A DNA stretch of 64,000 bases, taken from the NCBI GenBank assembly GCA_029962745.1, contig CM057154.1, forward strand, positions 32,984,424 through 33,048,423. Direction: 5' to 3'. Source of the DNA: Echinometra lucunter (taxonomy: Eukaryota > Echinodermata > Echinoidea > Camarodonta > Echinometridae). The notes below the pieces were generated by a model. It saw only the letters and a program-made list of their open reading frames with translations, did not search any database and was not told the DNA's origin. The translations under genes and the position numbers were made by a program. How positions within the stretch are numbered: the stretch's first letter is position 1; each line of letters opens with the position of its first letter. This document shows positions 46,383 to 59,172 of this stretch, piece by piece.

Positions 46383-48738
46383 CATCTGATTGGCCCATTC
46401 CACTGGCTTTGTGATGTGCTCACGTTATGGATCATGTTATGTTGATATTTGCTCATTTCAGAATATGATGCTTAATGATGTTAAACCTTTGTTTGAAATG
46501 TTTCAGGTTTCGTTTTTTTTTTATTTGAGGGAAGGTAAAGAGAAATATTGAAAATCTATATGCTGTCAAAACATAAAGAAATATGTGAATGTGGTGTGAA
46601 TTATTATAGGAGGATAACAAGTAAATCATGGAAAATAGATTTATTGTGTTTTGATTTTTCTTTTGCTTTCTGTCTCCTTTCAGAGACAATGTATTCAAGT
46701 AGATTATGTATCAGTATAAATATCTATGCATCATATCCAAACTGGTTTAACTTGGATACTTTTCAATATCAAACTGGATGACAACTCGCCATTAATATTC
46801 CACAGGTTTTTAAGGGGTTAATTCTGCCATAAAGCTCTTGACTCCCAAGTTTTATCAAAGCTGGGAGACTCCTTGTTCTCTCAATTCATTCTCTGTACCC
46901 ATTTCTTCCCTTCCCTCTGTCTCACTCTCTTCTCTCTCTCTTTCTCTCTTTCTTTCATTCTTTTCAGACTCTCCTTGCTCTTTTGCTTTTTAATGAATGA
47001 ATGAATTACTAGTATTTAGGAGGGTACTTCCATTGAACCAGAACATGACTTAATAGCTTTGCATCTTGTAAAACACTACTATTCCATACATATCCACTCA
47101 CTTTTGTTTTTACTTAATTCAGTTTAAAAAATTTTTTACAGAATGTGAAAATGTATCAGAGACTGATGGGCAGCCTCAGTATTATGCTTTATATTTCATT
47201 GTACATATAATTCATAACTTTTTGTAATACATAAATTCTTTTTGTGTGCCTTATCAAATAGCAGCTATGCACTGCAGATGGGTTGTAAATATATTGTACT
47301 GCGCAAGGATGATCGTCGTGAATTGGTTTGTAAATATCTTATACTGTGTGAAGAGTAAAGTTATTAATTTATAATGTAAACAACTTATATAGCTTTAAAA
47401 TAAAAGTACAATCATAGAAACTGTATCACTTAAATGTCTTGATATGAGTTGCATATTTAACCAAAAACAACGAAACATGTGCAAAAGGAAATATGAGAAT
47501 ACTATGGCTTGATATAATGTACTCTATGTAGATTTATGTACATGAAAAAATGAATTCTCAGTAGAGAAATATATCTAATAAAACAGTGTGCAACCTAGAA
47601 ATTGTTGGAATGTGTTCTTTTTCCTTGTCTGACACAATAAAGATGCACATCAGGACACAATACATACAAATGACATTAAGCCTCATTTTGAGCAAGATTC
47701 ATTCATGTGTTTATTATACTTTTAATACATATCAGGTACATAATGGTATGGAGCCAAGGGTTACGCTAACTGTCCTTTATCCTTCTGTTTTCACAACAAA
47801 AAGCAACACCGATAAAATGGATTATCATATTCCCAAATTGCTTCTCTGTTGCATGATAAATGCATCAGAAATGAATGATGTAGGTCCCAAGTCCCACCCC
47901 AACAAATCATTCTAATGAATTTTCCTCAATATCTTAATGTCTCAGTGAGCTAGCTTGCTAGATGAAAGATTTCTCGGGGGATAGACTTGGATCATTCCAT
48001 TCCTTTGATACCGGTACTACATCAGATCAGGTGAACAATGCAGGCAGTATCCATTCTTTTTTAACTGGCAGAACCTTGCCGATCTTACAATTATAACAGT
48101 TCAGGTGGGAACGCTTTTAATATCAGCATTATGATTGCCTCTACTGGAAAAAGATGGCATTTCACAAAGATTTGTTCCAATTTTGTAAAATCTATACATC
48201 ATTTGCTGAAAGCTATAAAAAATGGTTGCTGTTGTGTATAGAGATAAGATGTTTTGCCCTTGCGGTTCTCCATAGATGATGTGTTGATGCTCCATGTTCC
48301 GGTACTCCAGAAACTATCAGAAAGCTTGTTTAGCACTTCACATCTTGTACCTTGCAAGCCTTGTCAGGAAACAATGATCTGGGCTCCGTAACACAAAGAT
48401 CTGCAATCAATCGCAGAGCTGTAACAGCCAATCAAGGCCATCGTTTCATGTGCATCAAGAAGATGACCCTGGACCAAGCAGAATGGTTGCTTAAAATTTG
48501 CGATTGATCGCAAACCTTTGTGTTACGGGCCCCAGGACACAGAAATATCTAAAAGGCTACTTCAAGAAATAAATCTATAAATTACAAAGCCTGTATACAT
48601 AAAAATTAAAGCACGTACATGTATACCGTCCAGCCTGATAAGGCCATACAACAATCCTTTTGAAATGGCATTATACCATGCGGCTCTATGTCCAAAGTTC
48701 CTGTGAGGCAATTCTCACACAGTACAATACAGCTTTAG
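46383..48738. other. Convergent 3' regions of AIFM3 and MRPL57
   Basis: The plus strand carries several AATAAA signals and the minus strand has one at 47715-47710, a plausible MRPL57 polyadenylation signal. The two transcripts may abut or overlap near 47.6-47.7 kb. A MITE lies at 48380-48534. Confidence 0.5.
48380..48534. mobile_element. 155 bp foldback MITE with TGGGSYCCGTAACACAAAG ends
   Basis: The left end tgggctccgtaacacaaag and right end ctttgtgttacgggcccca are inverted. The arms continue with gcaatcaatcgca / gcgattgatcgc. It lies in the MRPL57 3' region. Confidence 0.8.
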
Positions 48739-51504
48739 TCATTCCCATTTCCTTGATATCCTCAAGTGGGCAAGATGTTCATCAATGTATCGGTTGGCGG
48801 GTGCTTTGCTAAAACGTCGGACTATTTTGAATTCTTCCCGCAGCTTGGCTCGCCTTTCCTGTGCATGACAGTATTCTTCTTCCTGTATGACAGACAGGAT
48901 TACAAAGGAGAAAAAGACAAATAAGATGAGTGAATCAAGATGACAAAGAGCAGTGAATAATACCAGAAATTTGACACTTATAGGCTTTCACACAAAAAAA
49001 ACAGCTGATGTTCCATAAGCTACAAATAATCATTATACTTTTCCAGAAATATTAGTGCATTCATAATTGTACTAAGCATCACTTCATTCAGAAACATTTT
49101 TTTTTTCAAGCTCAATGTGACCTGTATGCATTCGAGTGGAATCATGAGGCAAAACAATACAAAATATTATAAAATTTAAACCAGTTTCACCAATGAATGG
49201 ATAACTTAGAAGCATGGTAATACTACCTTGGGTTTGGTAAAGTAAAACTAAGAATTCTTACTGTGATTCTACTGCTTGTTTAATGTTTACTAGAGCATAT
49301 TTATATTCACAGCTATTCTGGAGCTAAAATAATCTACACTGCCTAAAGCTCCTGATTTTTTCTACTTTTTTTTTTCTTTGTAAGTGACTGGACTGAGTGA
49401 CTACCTTTGTCAGGAATGGTCGACTAAGATGTTTTGCATTTTCTTCTTCCATTTCCAGTCTCTGCTCAATGTTTCTGACCATAGATTTGGAAATGGGCCT
49501 GAAGCGGCGATGTTTCCTGAAAAAGAAAAGAAAAAGGAGCGGAAGCATGAGAACATTACACATTTGTTAATCTAATGTTAGGTAGAGAAGTTATTTGTTA
49601 TTGCTTACTTAACCTCTGTTACGAGCACTCATACATGTATGAGGTTTCAGACTCAGAGCATGAATTTAGAGACCCAGTAGATTTTGAGATTTCTCATTAT
49701 GGGGTCATTTTGCATCACATAATGTCCAAACCAACAAAACCATGATTTTTATCCATTCACTGGAATTGGATTGACTTGAATATGAAGAAAAAAAAAAAAT
49801 TCTTGAAATCAACATGACATCCCATGGGCTGAAATACATGAAATGTAAACACATAAAAAGAAGACATCATACATAAAAGAAAAAAATCACAATTTAGAAA
49901 AATAAAAAAATAGATGTCTAGAATCACAAGATCACAACCAATGACATTATGAACCAAGATATTTCAGACTTATTTCTAGCTATACTTTCCTACATCTGAG
50001 GAGATCTTGTAGGATGTTGTTGTTCATTTGACCTTTGGCCTTTTTACTTTTTCATTTTTGTAGAATATTGTGGAAGATATGGAGTTAGCTCCTACCCCCA
50101 CCCCCCCCCCCCCCCTCACATAGGCCCATGCCTATGTGGGAATGTGTCCAACATTCACTGTTGCAGCAGTCAAAACAGACAAAACAAAATTGCTAACAAG
50201 ATTAAATTTTTCTTAAATTAGCTAGATAACCTGATTCAGGGACTCTTCAACTCTTACTATGCCACAAATTTGGGGATTCAGAGTTGAAAGTGAAATTTAA
50301 AATAATTATTTTCCTCTCATGAGTGAATGTTCTAGGAAGGAAAAAGGCCAACTGATACACACAAAAGCTATTGAAGCCTATTCACCCATAAAGCCCCCCC
50401 CCCCTCCCCCCAATTATTGTATTCTTTTCTTTCAGTGACATTATTATGTATTCTACAAACATACTACATAGCCACTCATAGGGCCAAACGTACCTTGGAC
50501 TGTGGCGAAAATTCACTGTTGCAGCAGTAAAAAACAGACAACAAAATTGCCTTAATTTAGGCAAGATTTATTTTTTTCAAATTTGCTAGATATCTGATTC
50601 AGGGACTCTTGATATTCCGCAAATTTGGGAATTCAGAGTTGAAAATGGAATTTAAACAATTATTTTCCTCTCGTGTGTGATTTTCTACCAAGCCCCAACG
50701 CCTGGGAATACACACAAAAGCTATTGAGGCTTTTCTACCGCAATGACTACTATGCAGTACCACCTTTCATGCCTTTATTCATCTCAGATAAGCTTGTATA
50801 AGTGCTACATAGCAAACAAATTACAATCATGAATTTACAAGTAACTTTATACATACCACTGTACCAGTAAAATCAAAGAACAAAGAATTTAAACATCAAT
50901 GTGCCAGTAACTCACAATGTGCAGTACAAGCTTATTTTCAGATTCAGATAAGTAAGTTAGGCTAAGTAAGTGCCCCCCCCCCCCCCCCCCAAAAAAAAAA
51001 TGCCGGCATTATCGTGAAATAGGAAACCACCGTTCACTTTGTATAGCAGCGCTTTATTCAGTCACACGCATTGGTTTCCTATTTCCACCTCCATTCTCTT
51101 TGTACACAAGTGCATGCGTCAAATGAACGAGTGGTTTCCTAAACCACGATATGGCCAAAAAGGCAAAATGCCTGATTGCAAAATCTTTCATCTTGTTTGA
51201 CTGATTACGTTTTTATTCACTGGAAATAGACAATCCACTTAAAACAGAGGTATCCCAACATTAAATTTCGAATATCCAAGAGTTCTTTATAAAAATAATA
51301 ATAAAGAAATAATAATAATATGATAATAATAAAAACAACCTGAAACAGACCCTAACTACGTTACTACTACATCAATCTGAGCTGATGGGACTACAATTTG
51401 CTACTTGTTTGTAGTTATGCAATGAAAACTTACCCCGCATATTGCAATCCAGGAACCTTAGCGCTTCGAAATCTATGTCCTAGTAATACCCTGGTCAACC
51501 ACAT
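48739..51504 (-). CDS. MRPL57: Mitochondrial large ribosomal subunit protein mL63 (MRP63), 108 aa, 3 exons
   Basis: Component of the 39S mitoribosomal large subunit. Exon 1 is 51504-51434, exon 2 is 49516-49405 and exon 3 is 48882-48739 with the stop. Junctions are atgcggg|gtaagt, ctttttcag|gaaac, acaaag|gtag and catacag|gaag. The 71 + 112 + 144 nt sum to 108 codons plus stop. The start MWLTRVLLGHRFR suits a mitochondrial N-terminus. Family hallmarks are in order: GKHRRFRP (24-31), RNIEQRLEMEEEN, SRPFLTKEEE..HA, and the conserved end RYIDEHLAHLRISRKWE. Vertebrate MRP63 is about 102 aa with the same GKHRR, RRLEIEAEN and Lys-Lys-Trp ending. Convergent with AIFM3. Confidence 0.93.
49517..51433 (-). 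other. MRPL57 intron 1
   Basis: AT-rich with C runs at about 50098-50114, 50394-50410 and 50973-50990. Two internal stretches (about 50160-50345 and 50515-50735) are similar to each other (ctgattcagggactcttg; aattattttcctctc), suggesting a local duplication of roughly 350 bp. Confidence 0.65.
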
Positions 51505-51909
51505 ATTTTTGTGGGATGTTTGCTTTAGAAAGAAGGTGAATAAGGAACGGCAAAAGCTCTCTTTTCTAAGTTTTCACCGAAAATTCTCTGCAAGCATGAC
51601 AAAGTCAAAGGTAGCTTTGAACAGACAAAACAGAGATCTAATTTACGCCTTTTTTCAGGAGGATCTAGGATCGAGGGCCCTGGCAAATTAGTTTGCATTG
51701 CCGCCCTCTAATATTACAGTTTCGATTTTATATGTCCACCCGACTATTAGTCGGTAGAAAGATTTATTATTATTTATTTATTTATTTGTTAAGTTTTATT
51801 TCTAAATAACTGATTTAGTTATTTACTTTGATTTTTTTGATTTTTTTTTTTAACACGTGCACACGTTGGTATTAATAATGCCTGTAGCATTTTCATTTAT
51901 TTCATGTAC
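51505..51909. other. MRPL57 upstream region
   Basis: No TATA box stands out. The plus-strand frame at 51398-51691 is the shadow of MRPL57 exon 1. T-rich from about 51760. Confidence 0.4.
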
Positions 51910-52028
51910 GATAAAAGAGCAATGTAGATAAAATGCCTTGCTCAAGGGCATACGTGCTGTGCTGGGATCGAACCCCCGACTTTCGCGTCTCCAGTCAAAC
52001 GCCTTAGACCACTCGACCACGGCACCTC
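51910..52028 (-). mobile_element. tRNA-derived SINE fragment with Leu/Ser-tRNA-like head
   Basis: The minus strand reads ggtgccgtggtcgagtgg, tctaaggcgtttgactgg and gggttcgatccca, followed by a shortened body (gcccttgagcaaggc). The acceptor-stem ends do not pair, so it is a SINE head rather than a tRNA gene. Confidence 0.6.
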
Positions 52029-52249
52029 CACAATTTATTGATTGATTGATCGATCGACTGATTGATTGATTGATTTAATGGTTTATTCATTCATTTTTTA
52101 CTTTCTTTTTTCTTTTTCTATATTCATGCACTTATCTCGTTGACAAAAAGGGAATGTCTAGCTATGTTTATCATCTGGTATATTGTTGGGCTTTCTGTCT
52201 ATCAGTCAATCGTTAGAGGAATATTATCAAGAATCGAAGTTACACTTAG

Positions 52250-53705
52250 GTCTGACATGAAATGAAATAGTAACGCGGTATCATCTTCCCAGGGTAACCA
52301 CATCAGTATTAATACTGCAGGCATTACAATAACTTCAAGCAGGGGTCTCGCAAAGGTATTTTGATAGGGGGCAAGATGACCCATAGGTGAGTTTATTTAG
52401 GCCTACGTTTTAAACAAACAAATAGGCCTATATTTGCATGATCCAGCCCCCTCTCCCCATACCATATCAATTTGTTGTGTACAAAAAACGCTCCTCTTAT
52501 AAGGCATAGAAATGGGACGTTTAACGCACAGTCACTAATACGCGCCGCGTTCTTCGCATCGTGCAGGCAGTCTACGTGTATAGTGGCGGGCTGCTACATT
52601 GCGGTGCAGGGGTGTTCAACTTACATATCGTGAGCGCACTCAGCTGCGTGTTTTCACTTCTTCTCCTTTCTCTCCTTTTCTTGTCATTTTTCCTCGCATT
52701 ACTTGTTTTCATAAATTTCCCTCTCACTTTCCTTGTTTTCTCACTCCCTTCAGTTTTGTAACTCTTCTTGATCACTTGCATTCATTGGCTTGTGCTTTTT
52801 TTTTTCCTCTTTTACTCTCACCTCCTTGCCAAAATTCTTCACGCGCTGCGTTGCCTAGCTATGCGTGTGTACTGTGTACTATACTGTGTACACACAATGC
52901 CATCGGCTGAACCAGCCAAACTATAGTGACCAATTGCAAAAGCTTTTGCAAATGTGAAAAGTGACAGAGGTTTTTTTTATCCAATCAAAATCATTCTTAG
53001 GTATTCGCAATCTACAGCATTTTCTGCAAAATGTCTTTTTTTGATAGGGTCTATTGTGACGTATATATTTTTTTACAACAATGTGAAGTCGCACCAAACG
53101 TTTCGTTTCCCGCACTTGCCCATTGGCTCATGTACAAATGGATTTCCAAAATCATCAAGAAAGGTTCCAAAAACCTCAAAAGTGACAGAACTTGATTTGA
53201 CTAAAATTAAATGAAAATCATATCATGTTCAAGGTGAGAATCTGCTCTATTCTATTCTGTTTTGATAGATCACCTTGTTGACGCGTTTGGGAGATATCTT
53301 AGCAAATCCCTCAAAAACGGCGTATTTTCTATTATTCTCCATAGGGAAATAATTTAACACGCTACGCGCTGCAAAAAAGGAGCGCAAACAAATTGATATG
53401 TCTTCTTCCTTCCTCTTCATCTTTTTTTTTCTTCAGGGCTTTTCTCGTCCCCCCTTTTTTTTTTGATCACTTGAAAAATCATTGAGGATCGGTCCCCCTC
53501 CCCCCCCCCCCCCCCGTCCCCTGTAGCGCCGCCCCTGACTTCAAGACTGCAAGGTATTCAAAAAGTTACATGTACACCCCACCTTGGTCGAGAGAGACAG
53601 GGCAAGACACCTTGTCCCAAGATCGGGAGCACCATGCAAGCGAGCATCTAACCCATGACTTTCATGAAAGTCCGAAGCCTTCACCCCTATGACACAAATC
53701 TCATT
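52250..53705 (-). mobile_element. tRNA-derived SINE, type 1, split by a hAT-type element
   Basis: The minus-strand SINE runs 53705-53546 (head and gggacaaggtg body) and continues 52339-52250 (tgatgtggttaccctggg tail). It matches the intact copy at 21605-21855 in order. The interruption is the element at 52340-53537. Confidence 0.7.
52340..53537. mobile_element. 1.2 kb hAT-type non-autonomous element with perfect 8 bp target duplication
   Basis: It starts cagggg and ends cgccgcccctg. The direct repeat acttcaag flanks it at 52332-52339 and 53538-53545. The left interior (aggtattttgatagggg..caagatgacccataggtga) matches the element at 42685-42939, as does the C-rich right end. The extra 900 bp includes C/T-rich sequence and no transposase frame I can support. 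Confidence 0.85.
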
Positions 53706-54511
53706 ATGTGAATAATGAATCAAAATGCGCTAACATTATGTGAGTTTGACATCACTGATTCCCTTTTATATCATGATATCAGTGATTTTGTGGTTATTCT
53801 CGTTGTACATGTATCTTCATTGTGGATGACGAAAAATGTTGCCTTTATAAAAGTCTTTGATTATTTTCCTCACAGCTTCAGATTTTTTTCTTTGCTTTCT
53901 TTTCTGAAATTTACATTAAATGTACATATTTTTGTGCGTTTTTGCCTTTGTTTTATTTTGTTATGTTTATGTAGCAATGATATTACATGTACATTGTGAA
54001 TATTTCTTCTGGGTGATTATGATTTGCAGCTTTAGCCCATGCATATCTAATTACTCATTCATGTATATACTCTGTTCAAAGCTGCCTTTCTTCGAAAGAG
54101 ATGAACAATGAATATTAATATTCAGTGCTCATTATAAATACGTACGAGGCTGTAATTTCATAATGTTAATTTCACTGCATTTCATATCACCAGAAATTCA
54201 GTTTGCACTGCCCACGTCACATGGTCCTTTTCTTTCTGGAAAGTAGGCCAATCGATATCAAAGTCTATATGCATCGCATGCAATGCATACATCAATACCG
54301 ATACAAATAAACGGTGTGGAATCTCCCGCCAATACTTTTTGACGTCACCCAAATTTTGGTTGACCGATCGATTGTTTGAACGAGAGGCAAGTTAAATGGC
54401 CTGTTTTACCATTTCAATCATCTCCGTCTCCTTCTCTATCAGTCTTCTCTCAAGTTCAGTATGCCATTACACTCACTGAGACAACCCCCCCCCCCCATCC
54501 ATCTCTATTTC

Positions 54512-54550
<39 letters not shown>

Positions 54551-54898
54551 CCTCATTCCCTACGCCTCCCCTCCCCTCGATCCCTCCCCTCCCCTCTCCC
54601 CCTGTCTCTCCTTCTCTCTCAATCTGTTAGACATGTCAGATGTTGCTTGTCTTTTACGCTCTGAGTATTAATTGGTAAGCAAAGAAAAAAATATAACTTT
54701 AAACACCCCATTCTTCTTTTTGCAAACAGATTGTATCCTATTAAGAAGAACAAAGATCCTCACATCCTGTTTCCTTTTCCTGTTTTTGAGAAAAAGGAAC
54801 ATTGTGTTTTCATGCTGAAAAACTCCTTTTATAATTGGCACAGAACCAATGCATCTTGTCAGCTCCCACGACGCTTCCAGTTTTAACATCATCATATA
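53706..54898. other. Gene-free stretch
   Basis: AT-rich with a (CT)n run at about 54518-54547 followed by a C/T-rich block to 54625. The apparent Ser/Pro/Leu-rich frames there come from the simple repeat. Confidence 0.5.
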
Positions 54899-55121
54899 CA
54901 TGGCCGTACGCAGCGAAATTTTCAAGACTTACATTTTTTTCTTACTGAAAATTTTCCAAAATTCTACCAAAAGTGTGCACCAGATCCTTCAATTTTAAAA
55001 ATACACAAGCACCCTCGTGACCAACTCTGTCGCTTCGCTCCCTCGATTTCGTGTTTTTTTTTTCGAACATTTTACATATTCTTGCCCCCCCCCCGGAAAA
55101 AAATTTCTGCGTACGGCTCTG
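54899..55121. mobile_element. 223 bp hAT-type MITE, CA(T/G)..GCCGTACGCAG ends, copy 1
   Basis: The left end catggccgtacgcag is inverse to the right end ctgcgtacggctctg. The perfect 8 bp duplication atcatata is at 54891-54898 and 55122-55129. Confidence 0.85.
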
Positions 55122-55129
55122 ATCATATA

Positions 55130-56541
55130 TTTTCTCGTTGTCTCTTCATCATCTCATCTAAACTCATTCCATTATTTTGACATTATACCCGGCCCCATAT
55201 CATTATTACTAGTTTTCTCCTCCGAGTCCTTTTCCATCTAAATCTCTTCAGTTTCGGTTTTCATTGCAATTCATTTTTCATTTGTAGGGTTTTTTTCTCC
55301 CCATTCACGTATCATTATTATATCATCAATACCATCATCATAATAACTATCATTATTGCTTTGAATCAAGGCATCCAAAAAGTCTTAATTCTGTTTTGTG
55401 TGTGGTCCTTTTGATCATTCATTATTTTGCCCACATCTGCTTCCAAACGCCACTAACTGAGGTGCTATAAATATTGAGATGCTTACATGAATGATGATTT
55501 TATTTCGGATTCGATTATGAATTCGATAGATCATTCTGTCAAAATAATCTCATTCACACCTTGTGAATCACGATTTTTAAATAATAAAAAGTGAGAAATC
55601 ATGCTTACAAAACTTTGATCTTCACGACTTCTCCAGCGAGCGAATCTTAGATGGGCGGTGGGATTCACGAAATCATATTCCTTGGAGCCCCCCCCCCCCC
55701 CCTCCTCTCCTTGTTTCTGACTTTTATAAGAGACGTAAACTTGTCTTTGATATTCGGGGGGGGGGGTGTCTCCCCCGACACATCCAAAATGTGGATATGC
55801 CAAAAATTTGCCAATGATTTTATGTTTGTTTTACAGCATTGCCTCACAGTAAAATGACCTTTGTGTATTCGATGTGCACTCTTGGGGTAAAAGAAGACCC
55901 ATTATAGCTTTCTTCATTAGCATGGCGATGATGCGGAAGAGAGATCCCATACATACAAACCTTGATTACTGACGTATATTTTGAAGAAGCTGACGCACGT
56001 AATTCTTCAGTCTGTATCATTTAGAGTTATGTGTCATAAGACCCCAATACATAGATTTGGTTAATGTAGAGATGATTTTATTCAGCAAATTTTAGAAATC
56101 CAAACTGAATATATTAACTTTTACAAATTTTCTGTGGCTAAATATATAAACATTTAAAAAACCAGTGTACTTTTCATTCAGCGAATGTTTAGCTCCCTCC
56201 CCAACTCCACCCCCGACTTCTCAACACGAAGAGACTTCCAATCTCCCTCTCAGTCGATGGGCGGGAGCAAGGAGGTACATGTACCTCATTGGTGGGAGTC
56301 GGCTCCTTGATAGAGGGTAATAGAATCTCAACTTCAAACATCACTGATTTCACCGAAACCGGTTTCACTAATGGTATCAGAAAACCAAGCTTTAATCTAG
56401 ATTCGTTTCGCTTGCGCAGCCAGGGAGCTTTTATAATGGGTTTGTTTATACAGTCATGTGTATCTAGCTAACATTTGCTCGGTATTTCGTGCATGATCTA
56501 TCAGGCAAATATTAAGATACCTTGAAAATATCTGTTCCTAC
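55130..56541. other. Gene-free stretch
   Basis: I see no supported gene. Features are a C15 run near 55690 paired with a G9 run near 55757, and a C/T-rich patch near 56190-56250. A 60-codon plus-strand frame at 56289-56471 lacks recognisable homology or splice context. Confidence 0.45.
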
Positions 56542-56909
56542 ACACTAAGAAAAAAATATTCAATTTTGCAACCCTTTAAATGAAACACTGGGAGCTCCGT
56601 TATGGGTAGCCTACAATTATTACTTTGCACCCTAAGAAGCATTTTGCACTTTTAAGTGTGCAGTGAGCTACATTTTGCACCCTATAAGGGTGCAGAGTGT
56701 ACCCTTTAGGGAAGGTGCAAATTTGCACCCTTTGAATGCAACTTTCCACCTTTAAGAATTCGAAGCAGACGGGCATCATCGGGTGCAAACAAGTGCAAAA
56801 GGGTGCATCTTTGCACCTTTTTCATGAGGGTGCAAGATTGCACCCCAAAATGTGCTGCCAGTGTTGCATTTAGGGTGCAAAATTGAACCTTTTTTTTTTC
56901 TTAGCGTGT
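56542..56909. mobile_element. 368 bp element with ACACTAAGAAAAAAA-type ends and many TTGCACC motifs
   Basis: The left end acactaagaaaaaaatattc and right end ttttttttttcttagcgtgt are inverted. Between them ttgcaccct or its inverse agggtgcaa recurs about ten times in both orientations. No coding capacity. Confidence 0.75.
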
Positions 56910-57902
56910 ATTTCAAATTAGTTTCGTAATCATAAGCGAGAGAGTATATTTTCATCGGTGGACTATAGTCGTAGGGAGTTTGGGAAGTTTTTCTCCACCT
57001 GCCGCTTGATATTTAGGCTTGAGGGTCGGTCGAGTGTGGTCGAAGTAACCGAATTTATATCTTAACGGGTAAGTGGGGCCGATCGAACACAAGTGAATTT
57101 TAGTCCAAGTCCGCTCTGAACATTTTGAATAAATGTTTCGATAAGTAAGCAGAAAAAAGGAAAAGGCCCCCAGAAATTTCCGATACAAGATAAGGAAAAG
57201 AATGCGCCGACAAAAGAGAAGAAGGAGAAGGATAGAAGAAGAAGAATAAGAAGCAAAGAAGAATAAGAAGAAGAATAAGAATAAGACGAGAAGAATAAGA
57301 AGAAGATAATAAGAAGACATAAGAAGAATAGAATAAGATAAGAAGAAGAAGCCTGAACCATGGAAGGGGGAGGGCGGGAAGAGGAGATACACCCCTCCCC
57401 CCCTTCGACTGACGCTCTCGAACCTATATACAGAATGGACAATTATTTTAGAACAATAATTGGTAACGCTCCTTTGCTTCGAATCGTTTTCCCGTTGCAG
57501 CCAGCGAAAAGAGCACAGAATGCTTGGGTTCCCTACCCGGCCATTTTGACGAATGATGCTTATGGACCACAGCCAGCTGGTTATCTCAAGGGCTTCACTT
57601 TATAGTGGGGAATGTGGAAGAATGATATTCCCAATCAAAAATATTCTTCTTTTCATTTGGGATACCGAAAGATGATGCCACATCCCAAACAATTTCACTT
57701 TATCATTTTATTGGCAGTTGGGGGGGGGGGGGGGCGTCCATGGAAAACTTGCACTATTGTGACAGCCAGTTTTGAACGTGTTTCCATAATTTGAAAATTT
57801 AGGGACCCTTTCCTTTTTTCTATCCGGTTGGACAATTCAAATAAAACTGTGGCCAATATCCCACGAAAACATCGTTATCACACAGGATAATGTCTGTGAC
57901 CT

Positions 57903-58060
57903 GGGGGTGTTTCATAAAGCTGTTCGTAAGTTACGCACGACTTTACACACGACTGGAACATGTTCTTGGGTGCTAATCAGATTCTCAGTTATTTACATGT
58001 AGCACAAGAACATAATCACCAGTCGTGCGTAACTTACGAACAGCTTTATGAAACACCCCC
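57903..58060. mobile_element. 158 bp foldback MITE with perfect 40 bp inverted ends
   Basis: The left arm 57903-57942 (gggggtgtttcataaagctg..) is an exact reverse complement of 58021-58060. The outermost sequence resembles the ends of 4247-5265 and 7527-8711 (gggg..tttcat), suggesting the same broad group. Confidence 0.85.
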
Positions 58061-58960
58061 GGTTCTGATATTTCTTTACTCCCTTTGTTACTTATCATCA
58101 AGTAATCCGATTGTTCGAAAACATCATTTAGCCTATCTGATTATGATGGGCAGTGTGCCAATTTATACAGCGGCTGATATCCGTCTATTTCATTGTGACT
58201 AATTTAAGTAACTTAAGGAGTTTTTCTTGTGTTGTTTTCCCTCAATGCGTCTACACGATGCCAAACTTACGACGACATTGTTCTAGAGTTTCATACTTGG
58301 TCATAATTCAAAAGCATTTTTAAATGAGCCGTTATTAAAATATTTCCATTGTCAATTTCCTATTTTCCTCAACTTCTCTGTTACATGAAAAAAAAAAAAA
58401 AAAAGCTTTCGCGTTCTCTGTTTTTCGTTAGACGGGAATGGTGATTGATAGAGGAAGCATAGTCGGCCAAATCTGGAGGAATGAATAAAGACCTATATAA
58501 AGACCAATAAATCATACAAACAGAATGGATCATGTTTCGATATATAAAGCACAAGAAAAAGCCATTAAACTGTTCATACGTTATGTGGGCCAGGGTACTT
58601 GCATAAAGATTACATGTGATCAACATTAAGCTGTAATAATAATGGCATGACGTCATGCACTCATGACTCAACAAAACAGCGCAGGGGTTTCCCCTTTCTG
58701 ACATGATATATACCGAACCCTGTCAAACCCTGAGTCTTATAACAGTCTCCGCCTATTCACTTTGCCACATTTGTTAGAACTTTACAAACATGACAAATCA
58801 GGGAGGCCGAACGAGGTGTACAGCTTCATGATACATACCTTCAGGGCGCAGACTTGAGACTATATTTCTGTCTGCTCCCCCCCCCCCCCTCCACGCTTCT
58901 CCTTTCCCCTTCTTTCTCCACTTTCTCTGTTCCTTCTCCTCATCCTAATTCTCCTCCTCC

Positions 58961-59172
58961 CAAAGCCATACGCAGGAATTTTTTCCTGGGGTAGCAAAGC
59001 GACCGAGCTGGTCACGAGGGCGCTTTTGCATTTTTAAATTGAAATCGAAGGATCTGGTGCAAATTTTAGGAGGATTTTTTTTTTTGGGGGGGGGGGATTT
59101 TCAGCAAAAAAAGGCTAGGCTTGGAAATTTCTGGGGGGGGGGGAGAGAACTGCCCCGCTGCGGACGGCCATG
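58961..59172. mobile_element. 212 bp hAT-type MITE, copy 2 of the GCCGTACGCAG family, inverted
   Basis: The ends caaagccatacgcag and ctgcggacggccatg are related to the 54899-55121 ends. The interior matches that copy in reverse (ggtcacgagggcgcttttg; gaaggatctggtgca). The flanks cctcctcc / tctcctcc are a 7-of-8 duplication. Confidence 0.75.
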
